Origin: an uncultured Nostocoides sp.
GTDB lineage: Bacteria > Actinomycetota > Actinomycetes > Actinomycetales > Dermatophilaceae
DNA length: 26,186 nucleotides
Assembly (NCBI GenBank): GCA_936931335.1
Contig: CAKZIH010000319.1
Coordinates: forward strand, 1 to 26,186
Direction of reading: 5' to 3'
Positions 16,052-23,323 of this stretch are shown here, in pieces. Each line of letters opens with the position of its first letter. Positions within the stretch are counted from its first letter, which is position 1. Below the pieces are notes generated by a model. It worked only from the letters and a program-made list of their open reading frames with translations, was not told the DNA's origin and searched no databases. Both the position numbers and the translations under genes were made by a program.

Positions 16052-16132
16052 TGGCAGGTGAAGGATTCGAACCTTCGTAGCTTTCGCGACGGATTTACAG
16101 TCCGCTTCCATTGGCCGCTCGGACAACCTGCC
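16052..16132 (-). tRNA. tRNA-Tyr (anticodon GTA)
   Basis: Reverse-strand cloverleaf. Acceptor 5' GGCAGGT pairs with 3' ACCTGCC, with discriminator A from base 16052. The T-arm is GAAGG-TTCGAAT-CCTTC, and the anticodon loop CTGTAAA has GTA at 16098-16096. A long variable arm (TCGCGAAAGC region) makes it class II, as bacterial tRNA-Tyr is. CCA is not encoded. It is divergent from yajQ across 59 bp. Confidence 0.95.
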
Positions 16133-16146
16133 TGGGTGCGCATGGA

Positions 16147-16175
16147 AGGATAGCAAGCCAAGTCCCCAGCCGGAA
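16147..16175 (-). promoter_or_regulatory. Candidate promoter of tRNA-Tyr
   Basis: On the minus strand TATCCT (16147-16152) is a -10-like box. It sits 17 bp from a weak -35-like TTCCGG (16170-16175) and 14 nt before the first tRNA base. Spacing is right but the matches are poor. It overlaps the yajQ upstream region, so both divergent promoters must share this 59-bp gap. Confidence 0.3.
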
Positions 16176-16191
16176 AACGAGGTGATCCACG

Positions 16192-16686
16192 ATGGCCGAC
16201 GCAAGCTTCGACATCGTCAGCAAGGTCGACAAGCAGGAGGTCGACAATGCGCTCAACCAGGCCGCCAAGGAGGTCGCGCAGCGCTACGACTTCAAGGGGG
16301 TCGGCGCGAGCATCGAGTGGAGCGGCGAGCAGGTCCTGGTCAAGGCCAACTCCCCCGAGCGGGTGCGCGCGGTCCTCGATGTCTTCGAGACCAAGCTGGT
16401 GCGCCGTGGGGTGAGCCTCAAGTCAATCGACTTCGGCGACAAGGAGGCGCAGCCTAGCGGCAAGGAGTACCGCCTGCAGGGGCCGCTCAAGGACGGCATC
16501 GACCAGGAGAACGCCAAGAAGATCGCGAAGATCATCCGCGACGAGGGTCCCAAGGGCATCAAGGCGCAGATCCAGGGCGACGAGTTGCGGGTGAGCGGGA
16601 AGTCCCGCGACGACCTGCAGGCCGTGATCGCGCTGCTCAAGGGCAAGGACCTCGACGTCGCGCTCCAGTTCACCAACTACCGGTAG
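16192..16686 (+). CDS. yajQ: YajQ-family nucleotide/cyclic-di-GMP-binding protein (DUF520)
   Basis: 164 residues, the usual length of the family, covering it end to end: N-terminal SFDIVSKVDKQEVDNALNQA, the RYDFKGVGASIEW strand region, the central LKSIDFGDKEAQPSGKEYR, KIAKIIRDEGPKGIKAQIQG, and the C-terminal RVSGKSRDDLQAVIALLKG followed by LDVALQFTNYR. The fold is two linked ferredoxin-like domains and the protein is cytoplasmic. A Xanthomonas homologue binds cyclic di-GMP and works with a transcription factor; whether this copy binds c-di-GMP or another ligand is not visible. GAGG (16179-16182) lies 9 nt before ATG 16192. It is divergent from tRNA-Tyr and convergent with pepN, with a long palindrome in the gap. 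Confidence 0.95.
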   Translation: MADASFDIVSKVDKQEVDNALNQAAKEVAQRYDFKGVGASIEWSGEQVLVKANSPERVRAVLDVFETKLVRRGVSLKSIDFGDKEAQPSGKEYRLQGPLKDGIDQENAKKIAKIIRDEGPKGIKAQIQGDELRVSGKSRDDLQAVIALLKGKDLDVALQFTNYR

Positions 16687-16739
16687 GCCGCCGCCCTCCC
16701 AGATGCCATTGGGCAGCGAAACGGGGGCTGGGATGAATG

Positions 16740-16783
16740 ACGGGTAGCGAAACCGGCGCCAGGGCGCCGATTTCGCTACCCGT
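16740..16783. terminator. Long palindrome between convergent yajQ and pepN (likely bidirectional terminator)
   Basis: ACGGGTAGCGAAACCGGCGCC (16740-16760, first base included) pairs with 16763-16783 over 21 bp with one C-A mismatch and a 2-base centre. A degenerate copy of its arm, GGGCAGCGAAACGGGGG, lies at about 16711, and CGCTACCC recurs at about 16804 beside the pepN stop, so the motif GGGYAGCG appears four times within about 100 bp. Termination for both genes is inferred from the convergent position. Confidence 0.7.
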
Positions 16784-16806
16784 TCTGCTGGGCCACGCCC
16801 ATACCG

Positions 16807-19308
16807 CTACCCGGAGACTTTGTCCTCGTAGCACTCGCGGGAGCGCAGGCCCTCGGTCAGTTTGGCCTGGGCATCGACGATCGCCCGGCGCACGGCCGGA
16901 GTCAGCGCGACATCGGCGACTCCCGCAGCATCGAGTGCGGCCTGGCTGGCCGCCAGGGTGGCCGGTTCCACGATGTCCACGGGATAGGCGAGGGTGGCGA
17001 CATGCCCGAGGGCGTCCTCACCCAGGCGCCGAGCCAGGGGCGGTATGTCGGTGAAGTAGCGCGCGACATACGCCCGGGTGAGCTCGGGCCGCATCGGGGT
17101 CCAGAAGGAGTCGGCGAGCGCATTGAGTTCGTAGTTGGACCGGTCCGGGTTGGCGGTGAGCTCCGTCCAGGCCCAGGCCTTGGCCTCCGGCGTGGGGCGT
17201 AGGGCGAGCGCGGACAGCGCAGCCTGCTGACCGGGCAGCGAGTCATCCCGGCGCCGGTAGAACTCGATCTCGTCGGCGTCCATGAACCCCAGGCGCGCCA
17301 GCGCCCGTACCACCAGCCAGCGGAAGTCCGAGTCCTCGGCCAGTTGGGTGGGCAGGTCGGTGCCCGCCAGCCAGCCCCGCAGTTGCGCCTCGTCGTGACT
17401 GGTCCGGGCGAGGGTGCGGGCGGCGATCAACGCCATACCGGGGTTCATGGCGGCCTCCCCCAACCAGCGGGCCGCCTGCGCCACGCGCTCGTGCGCGACC
17501 GATTGCCGTTGCGGCGCAAGGAATCCCGGGATGATTCGGGTCAATGTATGCGCGGCCACCCGGCTGAGAATCGACTCATTGTTCTCCCGCGGCCAGGATT
17601 GCTCGACCGCGTCCAGGAGCAGCGTCGGGTCCACCCGCGCCTCGTGTACCCCATCGATGAGCGCCAACCAGGCCACGGCGCGCGCCTGCGGGTCGGGGAT
17701 GGCGCCGAGCCCGGCGGGCAGATTCGCCAGGGTCTCCGGCTCCAGTCCGCTGATCGCCCAGGTCAGGTCGCCCGCATTGGGCAGCACCACTTCCGCGCGC
17801 TCGGCCTGCGCCAGTTCTGGCCACTTCTGGGTAGCCCGCTCGACGCGGCCGCTCACCCGGAACACCTCTCGGCCCCCGATGTAGCCCGCCACGTCCACGG
17901 TATGCGGCCGCCCCGCCCGCGTCGCCCCCGGCGGCGCCGAGCGGGTGACCCGGCCGGTGTCCTGGTGCACGGTGAGGGTGTCGATGCCGGCCTCCTGCAG
18001 CCATACCCGGCTCCAATCGGCCAGCGACTCCCCCGCGGCGGCGCCGATCGCGTCGAGGAAATCCTGCAGTTCGGCATTGCCGAAGGCGTTGCGCTGCAAA
18101 TGATCCCGCAGGCCGCGCAAGAAAGCGTCGTCACCCACGCGGGCGATCAACTGGCGCAGCACGGCGCTGCCCTTGGCATAGGAAATGCCGTCCAGGTTGG
18201 TCAGCGCGCTGCGCGCATCGGGAGCCGGCGCGCCGGCAACCGGATGGGTCGACGGCGAGCGATCGGCGGTGTGCCCCCACAGGCGGCGCGCCATGGTCGA
18301 GTCGACCCAGGCATTGTCATAGGGGCTGGCGGCGACGCTGGCCCGGTGGGCGAGATATTCGGCGAAGGATTCGTTGAGCCACAAGTCATCCCACCAGCGC
18401 AGGGTGACCAAGTCGCCGAACCACATGTGCGCCAGTTCGTGGGCGATGGTGTTGGCCCGGGTGAGTTGCTCATCGTGCGCCGCCGCGCCGCGGAAGAGGC
18501 TGGTGTCCCGGATGGTCACGCAGCCGGCGTTCTCCATCGCACCGGCATTGAACTCCGGGCAGAAGACCTGGTGGTAGGCGCCGAAGGGACAGCGGATCCC
18601 AAAGAGCTCGTGGTAGTAGTCGAGGAAGCCGGCGGTCAGGTCTAGCAGCGCATCTGCTTGTTGGGCAAGGGGTTCGCCCAGGGCCTGGCGGGCGTGCACC
18701 CCCAGCGGTATGCCGTCATGCTCCCGCTCCACGCTCACCCATGGCCCGGCACAGATGGTGACGAAATAGGTGGCCAGCGGGGGCGTCGGCGCCAGTTCCC
18801 AGCGTCCGGATGCCGGCTGTGTGGCGACGCCATTGCCGAGCACCCGCCAGTGTGCGGGGGCGGTAACGCTCACCGCATACGGGGCCTTGAGGTCGGGCTG
18901 ATCGAAGCAGGCAAAGACCGAGGGCGCCGCGTCGAGGAAGAGGTGGCCGTAGACATAGGCCTCACCGTCGGCGGGGTCCACGCTGCGGTGCAGGCCGGAG
19001 CCGTCCCGGCGGTAGGCCATCTCCGCCTCGACGACGAGGATGTTGTCGGCCGCCAACCCGGACAACGGCAGCCGCCCGTCACGCACGCCGGCCGGATCCA
19101 GTTCGGTGCCGTTGAGAGTCACCCGGTGCACCGCCACTGGTTGAAGTTCGACGAAGGTCGACTCCCACGTGGCGCTGAAGTGGATCTCGGTGCGAGAGAG
19201 GAAGTTTTCCGGGCCACGGTCCAGGTCGAGAGCGACCACCATCCGGGAGACCCGGATGCCCGCGGCCCGCTCGCGTGCCTCGTCCTGGGTCAGCGAATGC
19301 GCGACCAT
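16807..19308 (-). CDS. pepN: Aminopeptidase N (M1 family zinc metallopeptidase)
   Basis: 833 residues, normal for actinobacterial PepN. It removes N-terminal residues from peptides in the cytoplasm. Domain I is a beta-saddle (1 to about 195), including YGHLFLDAAPSVFACFDQPDLK. The catalytic domain (about 196-450) has the substrate-binding GAMEN (256-260) and the zinc site HELAHMWFGDLVT (H290, E291, H294) with third ligand E313 in LNESFAEY. The C-terminal ERAP1-like helical domain (about 530-833) completes the family architecture. No strong ribosome site precedes ATG 19308, but MVAHSLTQDEARERAAGIRV is the usual family start. It begins 16 bp after the htpX stop on the same strand, so the two are probably cotranscribed; translational coupling may explain the missing Shine-Dalgarno. 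No signal peptide. Confidence 0.95.
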   Translation of the reverse strand: MVAHSLTQDEARERAAGIRVSRMVVALDLDRGPENFLSRTEIHFSATWESTFVELQPVAVHRVTLNGTELDPAGVRDGRLPLSGLAADNILVVEAEMAYRRDGSGLHRSVDPADGEAYVYGHLFLDAAPSVFACFDQPDLKAPYAVSVTAPAHWRVLGNGVATQPASGRWELAPTPPLATYFVTICAGPWVSVEREHDGIPLGVHARQALGEPLAQQADALLDLTAGFLDYYHELFGIRCPFGAYHQVFCPEFNAGAMENAGCVTIRDTSLFRGAAAHDEQLTRANTIAHELAHMWFGDLVTLRWWDDLWLNESFAEYLAHRASVAASPYDNAWVDSTMARRLWGHTADRSPSTHPVAGAPAPDARSALTNLDGISYAKGSAVLRQLIARVGDDAFLRGLRDHLQRNAFGNAELQDFLDAIGAAAGESLADWSRVWLQEAGIDTLTVHQDTGRVTRSAPPGATRAGRPHTVDVAGYIGGREVFRVSGRVERATQKWPELAQAERAEVVLPNAGDLTWAISGLEPETLANLPAGLGAIPDPQARAVAWLALIDGVHEARVDPTLLLDAVEQSWPRENNESILSRVAAHTLTRIIPGFLAPQRQSVAHERVAQAARWLGEAAMNPGMALIAARTLARTSHDEAQLRGWLAGTDLPTQLAEDSDFRWLVVRALARLGFMDADEIEFYRRRDDSLPGQQAALSALALRPTPEAKAWAWTELTANPDRSNYELNALADSFWTPMRPELTRAYVARYFTDIPPLARRLGEDALGHVATLAYPVDIVEPATLAASQAALDAAGVADVALTPAVRRAIVDAQAKLTEGLRSRECYEDKVSG

Positions 19309-19324
19309 GCGAGCCGAGCGCCGG

Positions 19325-20188
19325 TCAGCGACCGTGCATACCGGAGGCCATGGCCTCCAGGCGACCGATGCGCTCCGCCATCGGCGGGTGGGTGGCTAAG
19401 AACCGGGAGACGTCCTGGGCGCGGAAGGGGTTGGCGATCATCATGTGCGAGGCGTTGACCACCTGCGGCGTCGGGGCCAGCGGCGCCCGCCGGGTGCCCA
19501 ACTCGAGTTTGTGCAGCGCGGATGCCAGGGCGAGCGGGTCACCGGTCAGCTTGGCGCCGTCCTCGTCGGCATCGAACTCCCGGGTGCGGCTGATCGCCAT
19601 CTGCACGAACATCGCCGCGAACGGGGCGAGCAACGACATACCAAGCAGGGCAAGGGGATTCGGGCGGTCCTCGTCGCTGCCGCCGCCGAAGAACATCGCC
19701 ATCTGGGCGACCGAGGTGATGACCCCGGCGATCGCGGCGGCCACCGAGCCGGTGAGGATGTCGCGGTTGTAGACGTGCATGAGCTCATGGCCGAGGACGC
19801 CGCGCAGCTCGCGCTCGTCCAACAGGCCGAGGATGCCCTCGGTCACGCAGACCGCAGCGTGGTTCGGATTGCGGCCCGTGGCAAAGGCATTCGGCGCCTG
19901 GGTGGGGCTGACATAGAGCGCGGGCATGGGCTTGCCGGCGGCGGTCGACAGCTCCCGGACGATCCGGTAATAGCCCGGCATCTGGGCTTCGCTCACCGGA
20001 TAGGCGCGCATCGCGCGGATCGCCAGCTTGTCGCTATTCCAGTACGAGTAGAAGGTCGTGGCCACGCCGATGAGCGCGAACAGCCAGATGTACCGGCCGT
20101 TGCCGATCACGGCGCCGAGGCCGAGCAACAGCGCCCAGATCAGACCGAAGAGCCCAGCGGTCTTCAGCCCGTTGAAGTGGTTGTGCAT
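19325..20188 (-). CDS. htpX: HtpX membrane-bound zinc endopeptidase (M48)
   Basis: 287 residues, typical HtpX length. Two N-terminal membrane helices (about 10-28 and 32-50) precede a cytoplasmic protease domain with ALYVSPTQAPNAFATGRNP, the zinc motif HELMH (134-138) and third ligand E204 in SRTREFDADEDGA. Further hydrophobic segments lie at about 145-167 and 178-199. The C-terminal HPPMAERIGRLEAM is characteristic. The family degrades misfolded membrane proteins and is usually stress-induced. ATG 20188 follows AGGAG at a long 13-nt spacing. It is first in an apparent two-gene unit with pepN. The nuoN stop is 78 bp upstream on the same strand, and I see no convincing promoter or terminator in that gap, so weak read-through from nuo is possible. 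Confidence 0.95.
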   Translation of the reverse strand: MHNHFNGLKTAGLFGLIWALLLGLGAVIGNGRYIWLFALIGVATTFYSYWNSDKLAIRAMRAYPVSEAQMPGYYRIVRELSTAAGKPMPALYVSPTQAPNAFATGRNPNHAAVCVTEGILGLLDERELRGVLGHELMHVYNRDILTGSVAAAIAGVITSVAQMAMFFGGGSDEDRPNPLALLGMSLLAPFAAMFVQMAISRTREFDADEDGAKLTGDPLALASALHKLELGTRRAPLAPTPQVVNASHMMIANPFRAQDVSRFLATHPPMAERIGRLEAMASGMHGR

Positions 20189-20266
20189 GGCAGGTTCAAC
20201 GCTCCTGTTCCGGATTTTCGTTCCAGGTCACCTTAGGGCCCGATCCGGCCGTCTGACGGGGGGCGA

Positions 20267-21769
20267 TCAGCGCAGGGCCGTGCCGAAGACCAGGCCGGGC
20301 ACCACGCTGAGGATCAGCAGGAGCGCGCTGGCCAGGATCAGGGCGACGAGCAGGCCGGGATCGAGCCGGGTGCGGGGTCGCGCGGGGGCGTCCGCCGCGG
20401 GGCGCAGCAGGACCAGCAACCAGCGCAGATACACCGCGATGCCGAGGACCACATTGACGATCGCGGCGACCACCAGCCACCACTGCCCGGCCTCGACCGC
20501 CGGCCGGAGGGCGACGACCTTGGCGACCAGCCCGACGATGCCGGGCGGCAGGCCGGCCAGGGTAAGCAACCCCAGGCCGAGGGCCCCCGCGAGCAGGGGT
20601 TGGCTGCGCGCCAGGCCCGCGTATGCGGTCAGCGTGCGCTCCCCCGGCCCTTCGGTGCCGCTATGCACCGCGGCCACCACCGCGAAAACCGCCAGCGTCG
20701 CCACCACATAGGCGACCAGGTAGCCGGCCGAGGCCCCCGCACCGGCCACGGTCAGCGGGGCGAGCGCGAGCAGCAGCCAGCCGCCCTGGGCGACGGTCGA
20801 CCAGGCCAGCAGCCGGACCGGGTCGGCCACCCGCAGGGCGAGCAGATTGCCCAGGGTCATCGAGGCGATGGCGAGCGCGCCGAGTGCCAGCGTGAGTGAG
20901 GAGAGGCCGGATTCGCCGCTGCGACGCAACTCGACCACGGGCGCGAGCAGGACCAGCAGGCCGGCAAGCGCGGCGACCTTGGAGGTGGTGGCCAAGAAGG
21001 CCGCGACCGCCTCGTCGGCGCTGACGAACGCCTGCGGCGTCCAGGTATGGAAGGGCACCGCGGACAGCTTGAAGCCGAGCCCCGCGATCATCAGCAGCAA
21101 CGCGAGCAGGGCGGCGCGGTGGTGGGCGGGGTCACCCCATACGGCCCGCAGCGCGGTGCTGGAGAAGGTCGCGGACCCGGTGGGCAGCACCCACAGGGCG
21201 ACGCCGACGGTGAGCAGACCGAAGGAGGTCAGGGCGACCATGAGCAGGGACAGGCCGCCGGATTCGGCACCGGGGGCGCGGGAGAGCGCGACCAGCGCCA
21301 CCGCGGGCAGGGTGGCCAGTTCCACGGCGACCAGCCAGGTAGGCAGGTCCCGGGCGGCGGCCAGCGCCACCGCGCCGGTGGTGGTGGCCAGCACCAGGGC
21401 GACGGTGACCGCGGGGCCACCGCGCTGGGCCCGGTCGACGTGCGCGGTCCCGGGGCCAAGGAGCAGCAACACCAGCAGCGCCGAGGCGAGCGCCGAGGCC
21501 TGCAGGATCAGCCCCCAGGAGCCGACCTCATAGAAGCACCGGGCGCTGGCGGCGGCCTGGGGGCACAGGGTGCGGGCCGGGGCGGCACCAGTAGCGGCGA
21601 AGGGCAGCGCGCCGAGGCCGGCACCGACGGCGAGCATCCCCAGCGGCAGGTGCAGGCCGCGCGCCCGCGGCGCGATCGCGTCGGCGACGAGCACCAGGAG
21701 CACCCCGAGCGCGGGCGCCAGCACCGGCGCCAGGGTCAACCAGTCGATGCCCAGCAGCGCGGCGCTCAT
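20267..21769 (-). CDS. nuoN: NADH-quinone oxidoreductase subunit N (complex I membrane antiporter-like subunit)
   Basis: 500 residues with about 14 hydrophobic helices, the last gene of the nuo operon. Key proton-path residues can be placed: E150 in WLVAVELATLP and the helix-7 lysine K234 in GLGFKLSAVPFHTWTPQAF, the latter in the conserved NuoN context. It is one of three antiporter-like pumps in the membrane arm that couple quinone reduction to proton translocation. Its ATG overlaps the nuoM stop by 4 bp (ATGA at 21766-21769), implying coupled translation. Two cysteines (C69 and C78) lie in an early loop predicted to face outward. The ~78 bp after its stop separates it from htpX. Confidence 0.95.
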   Translation of the reverse strand: MSAALLGIDWLTLAPVLAPALGVLLVLVADAIAPRARGLHLPLGMLAVGAGLGALPFAATGAAPARTLCPQAAASARCFYEVGSWGLILQASALASALLVLLLLGPGTAHVDRAQRGGPAVTVALVLATTTGAVALAAARDLPTWLVAVELATLPAVALVALSRAPGAESGGLSLLMVALTSFGLLTVGVALWVLPTGSATFSSTALRAVWGDPAHHRAALLALLLMIAGLGFKLSAVPFHTWTPQAFVSADEAVAAFLATTSKVAALAGLLVLLAPVVELRRSGESGLSSLTLALGALAIASMTLGNLLALRVADPVRLLAWSTVAQGGWLLLALAPLTVAGAGASAGYLVAYVVATLAVFAVVAAVHSGTEGPGERTLTAYAGLARSQPLLAGALGLGLLTLAGLPPGIVGLVAKVVALRPAVEAGQWWLVVAAIVNVVLGIAVYLRWLLVLLRPAADAPARPRTRLDPGLLVALILASALLLILSVVPGLVFGTALR

Positions 21770-23310
21770 GGCAGCGCTCCGAAGGCCGGGTGCAGGACGG
21801 GGATCACGACATACGGGAACAGGCCGAGCGCGATGATGGCGAGGATGAGGACCCCGCAGACGAGCAGCTCGGTGCGGGTGAGGTCACCCTGCGGCTCGCG
21901 CGGATGGGCGTCGCCGGCCCAGACCAGGCTCGCCACTCGCAGCGCGTAGGCGGCGGCGAGGACGGCCCCGACGGCGGCGACGACCGCACAGCCGCGCAGC
22001 ACCGCAGAGCCCGCGGCCGGGCTGCCGGTGTCGAACCAGCCGCCGCCCAGGTCACCTCGGGCCAGGATGTATGCCGGGGTGCCCCGCGGATCCCAGGCCG
22101 CCGAGATGGCGAAGAACTCACCCCAGAAGGTCGCCAACCCCGGCACGGCTACCCCACCGGCCAGGCCCGTGATCAGGGCGAACCCGAGACCTGGCCAGCG
22201 TTCGCGCAGCGCGGGGCGCAGGACGGCGAGATCGACGCTGCCCCAGCGCTCCTTGAGCCCGCCGACCACGACGAAGAGCAGCGCGGAGACCACGCCGTGC
22301 GCGACATTCGTCAGTTGGGCGGCCTGCACCCCGAGCGCGGTCTGCGAGGCCAGCGCGAGCGCGACGAAACCCATGTGCGCCACCGAGGAATAGGCGATCA
22401 GGCGCTTCAGATCGCGCTCCACCACGCAGATCAGCCCGCCCCAGATGATGCCGACCACGCCGAGCACGGCCAGCACCGGCGCCAGTCGGGCGAAGCCGTC
22501 GGGGGTCAGGCCGACGGGCAGCCGGATCAGGCCATAAGTGCCCATCTTGAGCAGTACCGCGGCGAGCAGCACCGAGCCACCGGTCGGCGCGATGGTGTGC
22601 GCGGGCGGCAACCAGGAATGCAGCGGGAAGATCGGCACCTTGACCGCGAGTCCGAGCACCAGCAGTAGCGCGGCGGTGAACTGGACGCCGGCCGGCAGCG
22701 ACGCCATGGCCAGGGCAGCCATCCCGGTGGTGCCCGCGGCGCCGGCGAGCACCAGGATCCCGGCGAGCATCAGCGTCGAGCCGAGCGCCGTGTAGAGCAC
22801 GAAGCGCCCGGCGGCCGCGGTGCGCGCCGCCGAGTCGTGCGGGTCACCGAAACGCGCGATCAGCAGCCACATCGGGATGAGGACCAGCTCGAAGGCGATG
22901 AAAAAGAGGATCAGGTCGCGCGCCCAGAAGGTCGCCAGCGCCCCGGTCTCCACGATCAGCAGCAGGCCGAAATAGAGACCCGGCGGGCCGCCCTCGGGCA
23001 GGTGACGCAGCCCGTGGACCACGACCAGCACTGCGATCGCGGCGGTGAGCAGCAACAGCGGCGCGCTTATGCCATCCGAACCGAAGGCCCAGTGCACGCC
23101 CAGCGCGCCGATCCACGACCGGTCGACCACGCTGTGCCCAGCGATCGCCGCGGCGGTGGCGACGAAGGCGATCCCGGCCGCCGCGAGGGCCAGGGCGCCG
23201 GCGGAGCGGGCGCGCAACTCCCGGCCGGCAAAGATGAGCCACATCCCCACCACGGCCGGGGCGAGCAGGGCGAGCAGGATCAACGCCTCGGCGGACCCCG
23301 TCGTCGTCAT
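21766..23310 (-). CDS. nuoM: NADH-quinone oxidoreductase subunit M (complex I membrane antiporter-like subunit)
   Basis: 514 residues from ATG 23310. The longer frame to 23355 overlaps nuoL and is not needed: GGGGG lies just before ATG 23310, and nuoL ends 13 bp upstream. It has about 14 membrane helices. The essential glutamate is E141 in FFIAFELVLIPMWLL, and the proton-path lysine is K224 in GLAVKVPIFPLHSWLPPAHT, followed by the conserved IAPTGGSVLLAAVLLKMGTYG and RDLKRLIAYSSVAHMGF. It works as the middle of the three proton pumps of the complex I membrane arm. Confidence 0.96.
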   Translation of the reverse strand: MTTTGSAEALILLALLAPAVVGMWLIFAGRELRARSAGALALAAAGIAFVATAAAIAGHSVVDRSWIGALGVHWAFGSDGISAPLLLLTAAIAVLVVVHGLRHLPEGGPPGLYFGLLLIVETGALATFWARDLILFFIAFELVLIPMWLLIARFGDPHDSAARTAAAGRFVLYTALGSTLMLAGILVLAGAAGTTGMAALAMASLPAGVQFTAALLLVLGLAVKVPIFPLHSWLPPAHTIAPTGGSVLLAAVLLKMGTYGLIRLPVGLTPDGFARLAPVLAVLGVVGIIWGGLICVVERDLKRLIAYSSVAHMGFVALALASQTALGVQAAQLTNVAHGVVSALLFVVVGGLKERWGSVDLAVLRPALRERWPGLGFALITGLAGGVAVPGLATFWGEFFAISAAWDPRGTPAYILARGDLGGGWFDTGSPAAGSAVLRGCAVVAAVGAVLAAAYALRVASLVWAGDAHPREPQGDLTRTELLVCGVLILAIIALGLFPYVVIPVLHPAFGALP

Positions 23311-23323
23311 CGCGTCCCCCCGC

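Noticed and set aside
16740..16815. CRISPR-like repeat from GGGYAGCG copies
   Set aside because: Only about four short, mixed-orientation copies without regular spacers; it is a palindrome.
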